DNA of 64,000 nt from Synechococcus sp. MU1643 (GTDB lineage Bacteria; Cyanobacteriota; Cyanobacteriia; PCC-6307; Cyanobiaceae). Positions 54,736 to 64,000 of the stretch are shown in pieces. A program made the translations under genes and the position numbers. The stretch covers positions 62,001 to 126,000 of the forward strand of contig NZ_VTKY01000002.1 in the NCBI RefSeq assembly GCF_020514095.1, written 5' to 3'. Positions within the stretch are counted from its first letter, which is position 1, and each line of letters opens with the position of its first letter. The notes under the pieces are model-generated. The model made no database searches and was not told where the DNA came from. It saw only the letters and a program-made list of their open reading frames with translations.

Positions 54736-57318
54736 TCAGGCCTGAGCCAGAACGGTTGCTTCGTCGTCAGCACTGACCACCCGCCCCTGGTCTTCAAAGC
54801 CACTGATCTCATCGAAGTTTAAGTAGCGATAGAGCTCGTCGGAGAGAGGATCGATCTTCGCGGCTGCAATGCTTCGGTATTCGTCTGGGGTGGGGATGCG
54901 TCCCAGCTGGGCGCAGACGGCGGCCAGTTCGGCGCTGCCCAGGTACACCTGAGCACCTTTCCCCAGGCGGTTGTTGAAGTTGCGGGTGCTGGTGGAGAAC
55001 ACGGTGGTGTTGTCTTCCACGCGGGCCTGGTTGCCCATGCAAAGGGAGCAACCAGGCATCTCCATGCGGGACCCGGCGGCTTCGAAGGTGGCGTAGTAGC
55101 CCTCCTCTTTGAGGGTCTCCTCGTCCATTCGCGTTGGGGGGCAGACCCAGAGGCGCGCCGTGTTCTTGCCAGCGCCTTCCAGCACCTTGGCCGCGGCGCG
55201 GTAATGGCCGATGTTGGTCATGCAGGAGCCGATGAACACCTCCTGCACAGTGTCACCAGCCACCTCGCTGAGCAGTTTCACGTTGTCGGGGTCGTTGGGG
55301 CAGGCCACCACTGGTTCGGTGAGCTCGTCGAGGTTGATTTCCAGCACTTCCGCGTACTCAGCGTCAGTGTCAGCGCTCATTAGCTGCGGGTTCCCCAGCC
55401 AGGCCTCCATCTCCTTGATCCGGCGGGCCAGGGTGCGGGCGTCGCTGTAGCCGCGGGCGATCATGTTTTTAAGCAGCGCCATGTTGCTGCGCAGGTATTC
55501 GCTCACCGTGTCTTCGGAGAGCTTGATCGTGCAGCCGGCGCAGGAGCGCTCGGCACTGGCATCGGTGAGTTCGAAGGCTTGTTCCAGCTTTAGGTCGGGC
55601 AGACCTTCGATCTCCATGATCCGGCCATTGAACAAGTTTTTCTTGTTGGCCTTTTCAACGGTGAGCAGTCCTCGTTGAATGGCCACCCAAGGGATGGCGT
55701 TCACCACATCCCGGAGCGTGACGCCCGGTTGCAGGGATCCGCTGAAGCGCACCAGCACCGATTCCGGCATGTCCAACGGCATGGCACCGATGGCGGCCGC
55801 AAAGGCCACAACCCCAGAGCCGCCTGGGAAAGAAATGCCGAGGGGGAAGCGGGTGTGGCTGTCGCCGCCGGTGCCGACGGTGTCAGGCAGAAGCATCCGG
55901 TTCAGCCAGCTGTGGATGATGCCGTCACCTGGCCGAAGGGCCACGCCACCGCGCTGGGCGAAGAAGTCGGGCAGTTCGTTCTGGGTTTGCAGATCCACCG
56001 GCTTCGGATAGGCAGCGGTGTGGCAGAAGCTCTGCATCACCAGGTCGGAGGAGAAGCCCAGGCAGGCCAGTTCCTTCATTTCGTCCCGCGTCATCGGGCC
56101 GGTGGTGTCCTGGGAGCCGACGGTGGTCATCAGCGGTTCGCAGCTGGTTCCGGGTCGGACGCCCGCGAGACCGCAGGCCTTGCCAACCATCTTTTGCGCC
56201 AGGGTGAAGCCCTTACCGGTGTCTGCCGGGGCTGAGGGGCGGATGAACAGATCCGAAGGGGTGATGCCAAGCTTGGCCCGCACCTTGTCGGTCAGGGCGC
56301 GACCGATCATCAGGGGGATGCGACCGCCGGCCCGCACCTCGTCGCTGATCGTGGTGGGTTTCAGGTCGAACCTACTCACCACGCTGCCGTCCCGTTCGAT
56401 TGTGCCGGCGTGGGGGCGAATGGTGATCACATCACCGGTGTTCAGTTCGGTGACATCGCATTCGATCGGCAGGGCACCGGAGTCTTCAGCGGTGTTGAAA
56501 AAGATCGGGGCGATCTTGCCGCCAAGAATCACGCCGCCCGCCCGTTTGTTGGGCACATGGGGGATGTCATTGCCGGTGTGCCAGAGCACTGAATTGATGG
56601 CGCTCTTGCGCGAGCTGCCGGTGCCCACCACGTCGCCGACGTAGGCCACGGGATGGCCTTTTCCTTTTAAAATCGCGATGGTCTTCAGGCCTTCTGGATC
56701 CCGGGTCTCGAGCATCGCCAGGGCATGGATGGGGATGTCCGGCCGGGTGGTGGCGTGGGTGGCCGGTGACAGATCGTCCGTGTTGGTTTCGCCTTCGACC
56801 TTGAACACCGACACGGTGATGCTTTCGGCTAGTTCAGGTTTGGAGGTGAACCACTCGGCAGCGGCCCAGCTGTCCACCACTTGCTTGGCAAAGCGGTTGT
56901 CCACTGCCAGATCCATTACTTCGTTGAATGCGTCGTAGACGAGCAGCGTTCGGCTGAGTCCCTCAGCAGCACAGCCAGCCAGCGCAGCGTCGGAGTTCTT
57001 CAGCAGCTCGATCAGGGCGGCGACGTTGTATCCACCCACCATCGTTCCCAGCAGGCGGGTGGCTTCCAGTGGTGATATCAGGGGGCTCTTGGCGTCTCCC
57101 TGAGCCACGGCGCTGAGCCAGGTGGCCTTCACGTAAGCGGCTTCATCCACACCCGGGGGGATCCGTTCGCTGAGCAGGTGCAGCAGGAATTCCTCCTCGC
57201 CTGCGGGAGGGTTTTGCAGCAGTTCCGTCAGTCCCTGGGTCTGCTCGGCGTTGAGCGGAAGAGCGGGAACGCCCTGGGCTTCCCGGGCGGTGGCCAGCTC
57301 GCGGTAAGCGCTCAGCAT
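54736..57318 (-). CDS. acnB: Aconitate hydratase B
   Basis: AcnB interconverts citrate and isocitrate using a 4Fe-4S cluster. From ATG 57318 the protein is 860 residues, the normal size. It begins with the AcnB-specific HEAT-like domain ([15 protein letters not shown]). The swivel and cluster domains follow: [40 protein letters not shown], and cluster cysteines in [14 protein letters not shown] and [20 protein letters not shown]. The open frame to 57480 crosses the divergent DAHP synthase start. The first 100 bases upstream are shared with that gene. Confidence 0.96.
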   Translation of the reverse strand: MLSAYRELATAREAQGVPALPLNAEQTQGLTELLQNPPAGEEEFLLHLLSERIPPGVDEAAYVKATWLSAVAQGDAKSPLISPLEATRLLGTMVGGYNVAALIELLKNSDAALAGCAAEGLSRTLLVYDAFNEVMDLAVDNRFAKQVVDSWAAAEWFTSKPELAESITVSVFKVEGETNTDDLSPATHATTRPDIPIHALAMLETRDPEGLKTIAILKGKGHPVAYVGDVVGTGSSRKSAINSVLWHTGNDIPHVPNKRAGGVILGGKIAPIFFNTAEDSGALPIECDVTELNTGDVITIRPHAGTIERDGSVVSRFDLKPTTISDEVRAGGRIPLMIGRALTDKVRAKLGITPSDLFIRPSAPADTGKGFTLAQKMVGKACGLAGVRPGTSCEPLMTTVGSQDTTGPMTRDEMKELACLGFSSDLVMQSFCHTAAYPKPVDLQTQNELPDFFAQRGGVALRPGDGIIHSWLNRMLLPDTVGTGGDSHTRFPLGISFPGGSGVVAFAAAIGAMPLDMPESVLVRFSGSLQPGVTLRDVVNAIPWVAIQRGLLTVEKANKKNLFNGRIMEIEGLPDLKLEQAFELTDASAERSCAGCTIKLSEDTVSEYLRSNMALLKNMIARGYSDARTLARRIKEMEAWLGNPQLMSADTDAEYAEVLEINLDELTEPVVACPNDPDNVKLLSEVAGDTVQEVFIGSCMTNIGHYRAAAKVLEGAGKNTARLWVCPPTRMDEETLKEEGYYATFEAAGSRMEMPGCSLCMGNQARVEDNTTVFSTSTRNFNNRLGKGAQVYLGSAELAAVCAQLGRIPTPDEYRSIAAAKIDPLSDELYRYLNFDEISGFEDQGRVVSADDEATVLAQA

Positions 57319-57414
57319 TGAGATCTCTGTGCAGGGATTACCACCATTCTTCCGGACCGTGTCTGTTGCCAGTGAGCGGGGTGCGTAGCCTTGGTCGGAG
57401 TCTCGCGTCCAGCC

Positions 57415-58482
57415 ATGGCCACCACCTCCGATTTGCATGTGGTGGAGACACGTCCCTTGGTGGCCCCTGCTGTGTTGCATCAGGAGTTGCCCATGGACGC
57501 CTCGGCGCTCGAGACCGTTGCATCAGCCCGCCAGCGCATTCAAGAGATCCTCAGTGGCCGTGATCAGCGCTTGCTGGTGGTGGTGGGTCCCTGCTCCGTG
57601 CATGACGTCAAAGCTGCCCAGGAGTATGCCCAGCGCCTGGCTCCGATCCGCGAGCGATTGAAGGATCAGCTCGAGGTGGTGATGCGGGTGTATTTCGAGA
57701 AGCCACGCACCACGGTCGGCTGGAAGGGGTTGATTAACGATCCTCACCTCGATAACTCCTACGACATCAATACCGGTCTGCGGCGGGCTCGGGGATTGTT
57801 GTTGGATCTCTCCCGTGAGGGGATGCCTGCTGCAACGGAACTGCTCGATCCTGTGGTTCCGCAGTACATCGCCGATTTGATCAGCTGGACTGCAATCGGC
57901 GCCAGGACGACGGAAAGTCAGACCCACCGTGAAATGGCCTCAGGGCTGTCGATGCCGATTGGCTACAAGAACAGCACCAATGGCAGCGCCACCATCGCGA
58001 TCAATGCCATGCAGGCGGCAGCGAAGCCGCATCACTTTCTCGGCATCAATCGCGAGGGTCATGCCTCGATCGTCAGCACCACGGGCAATCCCTATGGCCA
58101 CCTCGTGCTGCGTGGCGGCAGCCAAGGCAGCAACTACCACTTGGAGGCTGTGGAGCAGTCCGCAGCCGAGTTGAGAAAAGCCGGTCTGCAGGATCGTCTG
58201 ATGGTGGATTGCAGCCATGCCAACAGCAACAAAGACTTCCGCCGACAGGCGGACGTCCTGGCCAGCGTTGCCGAGCAGTTGCGAGGTGGCTCCGACCACG
58301 TGATGGGCGTGATGATTGAGAGCCATCTGGTGGAAGGCAACCAGAAACTGAACGCCGACCTGACGCAGCTGACCTATGGCCAGAGCGTCACTGATGCCTG
58401 CATCAGCCTCGAGACCACCGAAGCTTTGTTGGATAATCTGGCCGCGGCCGTGGCCAGTCGCAAACAGAAGGTCACCGCCTGA
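57415..58482 (+). CDS. DAHP synthase, type I (3-deoxy-7-phosphoheptulonate synthase)
   Basis: First enzyme of aromatic synthesis, condensing PEP and erythrose-4-phosphate. From ATG 57415 it is 355 residues, like E. coli AroG/F/H. Motifs are [52 protein letters not shown]-like text ([20 protein letters not shown]) and the metal-site [10 protein letters not shown]. The feedback inhibitor type cannot be told, so aroG, aroF or aroH is not assigned. It is divergent from acnB with 96 bases between the start codons. Confidence 0.95.
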   Translation: MATTSDLHVVETRPLVAPAVLHQELPMDASALETVASARQRIQEILSGRDQRLLVVVGPCSVHDVKAAQEYAQRLAPIRERLKDQLEVVMRVYFEKPRTTVGWKGLINDPHLDNSYDINTGLRRARGLLLDLSREGMPAATELLDPVVPQYIADLISWTAIGARTTESQTHREMASGLSMPIGYKNSTNGSATIAINAMQAAAKPHHFLGINREGHASIVSTTGNPYGHLVLRGGSQGSNYHLEAVEQSAAELRKAGLQDRLMVDCSHANSNKDFRRQADVLASVAEQLRGGSDHVMGVMIESHLVEGNQKLNADLTQLTYGQSVTDACISLETTEALLDNLAAAVASRKQKVTA

Positions 58483-58498
58483 GCATCAACGCCTTGGC

Positions 58499-59149
58499 TC
58501 AGACCACCAGTTGACTCCACAGCACTCCAACGCTGAGGGGAACGCTGAGGTTGTCGAGACCGCCCCAGCTGAGCTGTTCCAGCCCGGTTGCGATGGCGAC
58601 CATGCCAAGGGTTGCCGGAAGGGAAAGGTCAGCCCCCGACCATCGCGCCAGGCCGATCAGCACCAGGCTTGAGACAACGGCCATGGTCATCGTGCCGACA
58701 CTTGATTTGGTCTGACCAAAAAGAACCCATTTCGGGGACTCGACGTTGCGGCCGATCAACCCTGCAAGGCCATCCCCTAGGGCCATCACGAGAACCCCAG
58801 CGGACACAGCATCGGCTCGGGTTGGCCAGAACAAAAGAAGCAGCATTGCGATCGCGATGCTGTAGGCAATGGTGCCGTAGCTGTTGCGATCAATATCTTC
58901 AACGGCGGGGATAAAGCGCCATTGGTGGTTCAACGCCGTCACAAGGGTGATGACTGCCGCGACAGGCAGGGCAACGACGAAGGGAATTTGAAAGAACCAG
59001 GCCAAAGGAACCACGGCTCCGGTTCCGATGTGCACAATCTTTCGGCTCAGTTCCCTTTGGTTCGGCCGAAGCCGACGACACAACACAGCGCCTGCTGTCA
59101 CCATCGCCATCCAGATCAGGATGGCGATGGGTCCGGTGAAGGAAAGCAA
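58499..59149 (-). CDS. Phytol/dolichol-kinase-like membrane protein
   Basis: A 216-residue membrane protein with about seven helices. LSRKIVHIGTGAVVPLAWFF, NSYGTIAYSIAIAMLLLLFW, VLVMALGDGLAGLIGRNVES and KSSVGTMTMAVVSSLVLIGL are the blocks shared by the phytol kinase VTE5 and polyprenol kinases. In cyanobacteria this protein recycles phytol from chlorophyll for tocopherol; the substrate here is inferred. The start is TTG 59149, five bases after the sigma factor stop, so the two are probably co-transcribed. Confidence 0.82.
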   Translation of the reverse strand: MLSFTGPIAILIWMAMVTAGAVLCRRLRPNQRELSRKIVHIGTGAVVPLAWFFQIPFVVALPVAAVITLVTALNHQWRFIPAVEDIDRNSYGTIAYSIAIAMLLLLFWPTRADAVSAGVLVMALGDGLAGLIGRNVESPKWVLFGQTKSSVGTMTMAVVSSLVLIGLARWSGADLSLPATLGMVAIATGLEQLSWGGLDNLSVPLSVGVLWSQLVV

Positions 59150-59154
59150 GTTGC

Positions 59155-60141
59155 TTAGGCGGCTTGTTGGTGGTTGGTCATCGCGCGCAATTTGAGAATC
59201 GCTTTGGCCTCGAGCTGTCGAACGCGCTCACGGGACACATTGATCTGACGACCGATTTCCGCAAGGGTTAGAGGCTCTTCACCGCCGAGACCGAACCGCA
59301 ACTTCAGAATCTTCTGCTCGCGCTCGTTCAACTGCGACAGCCAGCCTCCCAGATGTTCCTTCTGGATGCTGCGATCCATCCCTTCCATCGGCTCTTCACC
59401 GTTGGGATCCGGGATCAATTCGCCCAGGGTGCTGCGATCTTCCTCGCCACGGGCATGGGCATCGAGTGATGCACAAGGTGCGCTTTGGGAGATCAGATCC
59501 TCCAGTTCCCGGGGTTCGATTCCCATGGCACTCGCCAATTCCAGCCGATTCGGTTGACGGCCGAAACGGTGGGACAATTCCCGGGAGATGCGACGCATCT
59601 TGGAGAGCTTTTCGCTGATGTGGATAGGCAGGCGAATGGTACGGGCGCTGTTGTCGATGGCCCGTGTCATGCCTTGGCGAATCCACCAGTAGGCATAGGT
59701 GGAAAATTTGTAGCCCATGGCGGGGTCGAACTTGTCGACCGCTCGTTCCAGGCCGATGGCACCTTCCTGAACCAGATCGAGCAGCTCTAGACCCTGGTTC
59801 TGGTATTTCTTTGCCACGCTCACCACGAGGCGTAGGTTGGCGGCCATCATCCTGTCGCGGGCTCGTTTGCCCATGCGGATCTTGTGGCGATGCCGGGAGG
59901 TCAACTCCTCTTCCGGTAACTCCTGAAGTTGCTTCATTGCTTGCACATGATGTGCAAGCTCGATTTCTTCAGCTGCCGTCAGCAAGGGGATGCGTCCGAT
60001 GCTGCTCAGATAAAAACCAATGGAGTCGGTGGCAAGCCGCCCTCCTTGTCGAGTTGATGGTCGACGTCCGGTGGACGGCAACGCAGGTTCTTTCCGAGAC
60101 GACTTTTTTGTCGTGCCGGAAAACTCCAGAGGGATCCCCAT
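59155..60141 (-). CDS. Group-2 sigma-70-family sigma factor
   Basis: A non-essential RpoD-like sigma factor of 328 residues. Region 1.2 is DSIGFYLSSIGRIPLLTAAE; region 2 contains LDLVQEGAIGLERAVDKFDP and GYKFSTYAYWWIRQGMTRAI; region 3 has IRLPIHISEKLSKMRRISRE; and region 4.2 is the helix-turn-helix TLAEIGRQINVSRERVRQLE. Region 1.1 is absent and the N-terminus is a basic linker, fitting the group-2 sigma factors of cyanobacteria that answer stress or light. ATG 60141 is preferred to a GTG one codon earlier. Confidence 0.92.
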   Translation of the reverse strand: MGIPLEFSGTTKKSSRKEPALPSTGRRPSTRQGGRLATDSIGFYLSSIGRIPLLTAAEEIELAHHVQAMKQLQELPEEELTSRHRHKIRMGKRARDRMMAANLRLVVSVAKKYQNQGLELLDLVQEGAIGLERAVDKFDPAMGYKFSTYAYWWIRQGMTRAIDNSARTIRLPIHISEKLSKMRRISRELSHRFGRQPNRLELASAMGIEPRELEDLISQSAPCASLDAHARGEEDRSTLGELIPDPNGEEPMEGMDRSIQKEHLGGWLSQLNEREQKILKLRFGLGGEEPLTLAEIGRQINVSRERVRQLEAKAILKLRAMTNHQQAA

Positions 60142-60347
60142 CACCCTGGTCTCCTGAATGAATTTGGGCTGAACTTAGCACCAAGCAACAGTGTTGACTG
60201 TTTCGAATCGAAAGAATTTCAGGAGTTGAATCTTTGGGCTTCTAAAACAACTGATTTGGCTGTGATCGTGGCTACTTCAAGTTTGTTTTTGAAGCAATGT
60301 TGTGTATCGAACGTCACAGGCGTACTCACTTCTCAAAACCAAAAGAA

Positions 60348-62486
60348 TCACAAGGATTGGATGCCATTGATCCATTCCTTGGTCAATTGAATCTGGGAAT
60401 TGCGTTCTGAGGCGTCGTTTTCGGGTTTGCGCTGTACAAATGTGCCGTCGCTCTGCATGTCCCAGGCAGCCTGGTTGTCATTCAAGTACAGCTGCAGTAG
60501 GTGTTCCAGTTTCTGGCGATGCTCGGGGTGTTCGATCGGTGTGACCGCTTCAATGCGGCGGTCGAGGTTGCGGCTCATCCAGTCGGCACTGCCGATGTAC
60601 ACCTCCGGTGAGCCACCGTTGGCGAACGAAAAGATTCTCGAGTGTTCCAGAAACGGGCCGATGATGCTTATCACCCGAATGTTTTCACTCAGCCCTTCCC
60701 GGCTGGGATAGAGGCTGCACATGCCACGAATGATCAACTCGATCGTTACTCCGGCTTGGGACGCTTCATAAAGAAGCGCAATGATCGTTGGATCCACCAG
60801 GGAATTCATTTTGGCTCGGATCACGCCCTCTCGGCCCTGCTGAGTATGTTCAATTTCGCGGCGAATCAACAGCTCCATGCCTTTCCGCAGGGTGACGGGG
60901 GCCACGAGCAGGCGACGAAAACTCTGCTGTTTGGAAAAACCGGTGAGGTAATTGAACAGTTCCACTAGGTCTTGCCCCAGTTCCTGGTTGGCGGTGAGTA
61001 GGCCCAGGTCGGTGTAGAGCTTGGAGGTTTTGGAGTTGTAGTTGCCCGTGCCGATGTGTATATAGCTCTGAAGCTTTTCCTTCTCCTTGCGTACCACCAG
61101 AACAATCTTGGTGTGGGTTTTCAGCCCCAGCACTCCGTAGACCACATGCACTCCGGACTGCTCCAGGTGCCGGGCCCATTGGATGTTGTTGTCTTCGTCA
61201 AATCGTGCTTTCAATTCCACTAGTGCCATCACCTGCTTGCCGTTTTCGGCGGCACGGATCAGTGCAGCGATGATCGGCGAGTCTTTGGAGGTGCGGTACA
61301 GCGTCATCTTGATGCCCATCACCTGGGGATCGTCTGCCGCCTGGTTGATGAACTCTTCGACAGTTGTCGAGAAGAGGTCATAGGGATGGTGCAGAAGGAT
61401 GTCCTGACGGCGAATCACCGAGAAGATCGATTTGAACTCATCCGGTTTGATCGCTCCCTCGTCCAGCAAGTGCTGCTGACTGCGGGCAAGCAGCGATGGT
61501 GTCTGGCCTCCGTGGGTTCGACCTTTGAGTTTCGGCAGCGGTAGTGCGGTCAGGCTGAGCAGGTCGTCCAGGCCCAGCGGGCCATCGATCACATAGAGGT
61601 CTTCCTCTTCAACGCTGAGTCCTGTCATCAGCATCTCCACCACGTCCCGAGGCATCTCGTTGGGCACCTCGAGGCGCACCACCTCACCGCCCATCCGCCG
61701 CTTTCGCAGTCCCTGTTCCAGGGCCAGCATCAGGTCATCGGCTTCCAGATCCCTCAGTTCCAGATCCGCATCCCGCGTCACGCGGAAGAAGTAGTGCCCC
61801 TCGATCGTCATGCCAGGGAACAGCTCCTTCAGGTTGAAGGCGATCACCTGCTCGAGCGCGATGGCGGTGTGAACGGGGTTGTGCTCTTGGCCGCTCAGGT
61901 TCAAGGGGATCGCGATGAAGCGAGGAAGATTTTTCTGGGGAACTTTGACCCGTGCAAATTGCCGTTGTCCCGTTTCCGGATCAACAACCACGGCGGCAAC
62001 GTTCAGGCTCAGGTTGCTAACGAAGGGGAACGGATGGGCCGGGTCCACTGCCAGGGGTGTGAGCACTGGAAACACCGACGTCTGAAAGGTGTTGTCAACC
62101 CACTGGCGTTGGTCGTCGTTGAGCTGTTTGTAATCCAGCAGCTCAACTCTCTGTTCCAGCAGCTTCGGTCTCAGGTGCTGTCGGTAATGCACCTGTTGCT
62201 CTCGCAGCAGGGGGATCAGTCGCTCTCGGATCGCCAGCAGTTGCTCCAAGGGTGACTTCCCGTCCTCACTTGGTTTGCTGACGCCCGCCTCCACCTGAGA
62301 CTTCAGTGACGCCACGCGAACCATGAAGAATTCGTCGAGGTTGTTGCTGAAGATGGCGCTGAATTTGGCTTGATCGAGCAGAGGTGTGCGCGGATCCAGG
62401 GCCTGAGCCAGCACCCTCTCGTTGAAGGCAATCCAGCTCAGCTCCCGGTTGATGTAGTGCTCCGGAGCTAAGGCTGCTGCGCACAT
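60348..62486 (-). CDS. ppk: Polyphosphate kinase
   Basis: PPK1 makes polyphosphate from ATP. From ATG 62486 the protein is 712 residues. Motifs are the N-terminal HYINRELSWIAFNERVLAQA, the repeat FMVRVASLKSQVEAG, the PLD-like active-site blocks DEDNNIQWARHLEQSGVHVV with the catalytic His in GLKTHTKIVLVV, and SYIHIGTGNYNSKTSKLYTD. The C-terminal region YIGSADWMSRNLDRRIEAVT completes the family pattern. The open frame to 62582 overlaps the MFS gene. The following gap (60142-60347) has no ORF I would defend. Confidence 0.95.
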   Translation of the reverse strand: MCAAALAPEHYINRELSWIAFNERVLAQALDPRTPLLDQAKFSAIFSNNLDEFFMVRVASLKSQVEAGVSKPSEDGKSPLEQLLAIRERLIPLLREQQVHYRQHLRPKLLEQRVELLDYKQLNDDQRQWVDNTFQTSVFPVLTPLAVDPAHPFPFVSNLSLNVAAVVVDPETGQRQFARVKVPQKNLPRFIAIPLNLSGQEHNPVHTAIALEQVIAFNLKELFPGMTIEGHYFFRVTRDADLELRDLEADDLMLALEQGLRKRRMGGEVVRLEVPNEMPRDVVEMLMTGLSVEEEDLYVIDGPLGLDDLLSLTALPLPKLKGRTHGGQTPSLLARSQQHLLDEGAIKPDEFKSIFSVIRRQDILLHHPYDLFSTTVEEFINQAADDPQVMGIKMTLYRTSKDSPIIAALIRAAENGKQVMALVELKARFDEDNNIQWARHLEQSGVHVVYGVLGLKTHTKIVLVVRKEKEKLQSYIHIGTGNYNSKTSKLYTDLGLLTANQELGQDLVELFNYLTGFSKQQSFRRLLVAPVTLRKGMELLIRREIEHTQQGREGVIRAKMNSLVDPTIIALLYEASQAGVTIELIIRGMCSLYPSREGLSENIRVISIIGPFLEHSRIFSFANGGSPEVYIGSADWMSRNLDRRIEAVTPIEHPEHRQKLEHLLQLYLNDNQAAWDMQSDGTFVQRKPENDASERNSQIQLTKEWINGIQSL

Positions 62487-62529
62487 GGGCTGAACGGCTG
62501 CGCTGGTGTCTTTAGCTGAAACGTAGCAA

Positions 62530-63798
62530 TTAGGACTGGCTTGGTTGTGTGTCGGCGATGTCTGGCAGAGGGCTGCCTGCAACTAGGCCGATCACGATTA
62601 CCAGCACGGTTGCTGCAGCAGCAAAGGGGCTCACTGGACCCAGAAGGTCGTAGCTCAATCCCGCCAGGGGGGGACCGAGAAAACTGCCCAAACTCTGCAG
62701 GGCCTGAAGGCTGCCGAGGGCGCTGCCTTGCCCCTCCCGACCCAGGCGGCGCGACACCAGGCTGCGCAGGCTTGGTGTGACCAAGCCGGTGCCCAGGGCC
62801 AGGATGCCGACGGCGGTGAAGATTGCGCCGGCCCGATCGGATGCACCGACGCTGGGGATTAGCAGGCATCCAATGATCACTAGGCCCAGGCCCAGTAAGG
62901 TCAGCCGCCATTCACCAAACCGTTTCACCAGGGGCCCGATCAGCCCTCCTTGAACCACGGTGGCGACGACTCCTACGACAAGGAACGCTGTGGTGGCCAA
63001 TTCAGGGCCCCAGCCGAAGCGCTGCTTGAAATAGAGCACCAGGATGGCTGTGAAGCCGTTGAAGGCCAGAAAGAACAGGAAAAAAGCTCCGCACAGTCGC
63101 CCCACGCTGGGGTTCATCAGCACCTGGCTGAGTCGTGCAAACGGATTTAGATCGCGTTTTCTGGGCAGGCTTTTGCGCGAGTCCTGAGGATGGGTTTCCG
63201 GCAGCAGATTGAGCACCACCAAGAGGTTGAGAGCAGCAAAGCCTGTGGCCACCCAAACGGGAAGGGACACCGCCACCTGGGCCAGTTGCCCGCCAACGAA
63301 GGGCCCAAGGATGAACCCAAAGCCAAAGGCAACGCCAATCAAGCCGAAGGCCCGGGCCCGCTTGTCGGGAGGAGTGATGTCCGCCAGCACCGCGCTGGCC
63401 GTCGCTGCCGTACCCCCACTGATGCCGTCAATGATCCGAGCTGCGAATAGCAGCAACAGGGGCAGCAGACTTTGGCTGGGCCAAGGCAGTGAAACCGTCA
63501 CGGCAAATAGGCCGAGTCCCAAGACGGATCCTGCGACGCAGATGCTGATCACGGGGCGGCGGCCGTAGCGATCACTGAGCGCCCCGATCAACGGGGTGAC
63601 CAGGAACTGAGCGAGGGCATAGCTTCCCGCCAACAGACCCAGGGTTCGTCCGTCTGGGGCGAACTGGGCGAGGAGAAATGGCAACAGCGGAAAAACAATG
63701 CTTTCGCTGAGCCGGTCGTTAAGCAGCGTGAGAAATGCGCTGAGCAGTGTGGGAATCCGAGGACGCTGCAAGCTTGCTGCCACGCAGGAGAGACTCAC
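62530..63798 (-). CDS. Major facilitator superfamily transporter
   Basis: An MFS protein of about 422 residues and twelve membrane helices. The loop 2-3 signature is GALSDRYGRRPVISICVAGS, with IIDGISGGTAATASAVLADI and ALGLIGVAFGFGFILGPF-like text (RAFGLIGVAFGFGFILGPFV) following. The pattern resembles the TetA/DHA1 drug-efflux group, but the substrate is unknown. I chose GTG 63798; ATG 63819 is also open but would overlap the divergent GNAT start codon. It ends 43 bases before ppk. Confidence 0.88.
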   Translation of the reverse strand: MSLSCVAASLQRPRIPTLLSAFLTLLNDRLSESIVFPLLPFLLAQFAPDGRTLGLLAGSYALAQFLVTPLIGALSDRYGRRPVISICVAGSVLGLGLFAVTVSLPWPSQSLLPLLLLFAARIIDGISGGTAATASAVLADITPPDKRARAFGLIGVAFGFGFILGPFVGGQLAQVAVSLPVWVATGFAALNLLVVLNLLPETHPQDSRKSLPRKRDLNPFARLSQVLMNPSVGRLCGAFFLFFLAFNGFTAILVLYFKQRFGWGPELATTAFLVVGVVATVVQGGLIGPLVKRFGEWRLTLLGLGLVIIGCLLIPSVGASDRAGAIFTAVGILALGTGLVTPSLRSLVSRRLGREGQGSALGSLQALQSLGSFLGPPLAGLSYDLLGPVSPFAAAATVLVIVIGLVAGSPLPDIADTQPSQS

Positions 63799-63817
63799 AT
63801 TCCCACAGGCGGCTGCC

Positions 63818-64000
63818 ATGGCTTTGCGTCCGATCGCTCTGGAGGATCAACCGCTGTTGCGGGAGATCTATGCCGATGCGATCGAATCGCAGGCTCCCCT
63901 TCTTTATTCAGAGGAACAAGTCAGGGCCTGGGCGGCGCTGGCCTGGTTGCCCGGCGTGCTCGACGCAAGTTTTCGGGAGGGCTCGGGATGGCTCACCACT
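63818..64000 (+). CDS. GNAT-family N-acetyltransferase, 5' part only
   Basis: Sixty-one codons before the window edge, from ATG 63818: ALRPIALEDQPLLREIYADA, IESQAPLLYSEEQVRAWAAL and GVLDASFREGSGWLTT. The opening LRPIALEDQPLLREIY and the EEQVRAWA helix are typical of small GNAT acetyltransferases. The acetyl-CoA-binding loop would lie further right. It is divergent from the MFS transporter, and the start codons nearly coincide at a CCATGG. Confidence 0.75.
   Translation, partial: MALRPIALEDQPLLREIYADAIESQAPLLYSEEQVRAWAALAWLPGVLDASFREGSGWLTT

Noticed and set aside
60275-60294. Inverted repeat CTTCAA / TTGAAG as a ppk terminator
   Set aside because: Only six A/T-rich pairs with an eight-base loop and no T run on the minus strand; too weak to call.

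Overview
The window reads as a stretch of marine picocyanobacterial chromosome, most likely a GC-rich Synechococcus (subcluster 5.1 type). The support is a set of cyanobacterium-typical genes: gap2, PsbQ/CyanoQ, a DUF3134 protein, two DUF1400 proteins, Tic20, a DUF502 membrane protein, a phytol-kinase-like protein, a short group-2 sigma factor, a fused sucrose-phosphate synthase/phosphatase and a ParC-like GyrA. Genes are densely packed on both strands, with many 1-30 base overlaps and GTG/TTG starts. I found no tRNA, rRNA, CRISPR array, insertion sequence, prophage or defence island. This is essentially core chromosome. The species call comes from protein family content and remembered gene order, not from a database search.

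Layout left of about 26.4 kb: the 5' end of gap2; murC-murB-ebfC; rsgA-tusA-dnaJ-grpE (minus strand); a flavoprotein and a Tat-exported MsrB (minus); a dihydrouridine synthase; a glycine-rich RRM protein; argH, a GAF-SpoIIE phosphatase, ftsY, nusB and a DUF502 protein (minus); queG, a TPR protein and gyrA/parC (plus); then purF, purL, a PRC-barrel protein and dnaN (minus). The 435-base gap between dnaN and thrC holds a cluster of DnaA-box-like sites beside an AT-rich tract. It is the best candidate for the replication origin, and a small hand sample of base composition suggests the strand skew flips there.

Layout right of the origin: thrC, a DUF1400 protein and a UbiB/AarF kinase (minus); recN, uvrA and a truncated DUF1400-hydrolase (plus); the SPS-SPP fusion; purT (minus); a frameshifted M23 peptidase relic; two very small genes; mraY; a DUF3134 protein; a small membrane ORF coupled to argG; a decayed gene; rpsF, tic20 and aroE (minus); dnaK (plus); a ThiO-like oxidase and psbQ (minus); purU and an O-antigen-ligase-like protein (plus); a radical SAM protein, a ClC transporter and acnB (minus); DAHP synthase (plus); a phytol-kinase-like protein, a sigma factor, ppk and an MFS transporter (minus); and the start of a GNAT acetyltransferase.

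Themes: purine synthesis (purF, purL, purT, and purU supplying formate), cell-wall precursors (murC, murB, mraY), protein folding and targeting (grpE, dnaJ, dnaK, ftsY), DNA maintenance (dnaN, gyrA, recN, uvrA), amino-acid synthesis (argG, argH, thrC, aroE, DAHP synthase) and stress or carbon reserves (sucrose synthesis, polyphosphate). The most interesting points are the candidate origin, a terminator-like hairpin directly in front of sps, degenerate motifs in the SPP domain, Gln at the quinolone-resistance position of GyrA, and several decayed or unusually started small genes. I did not find a convincing new multi-gene system.
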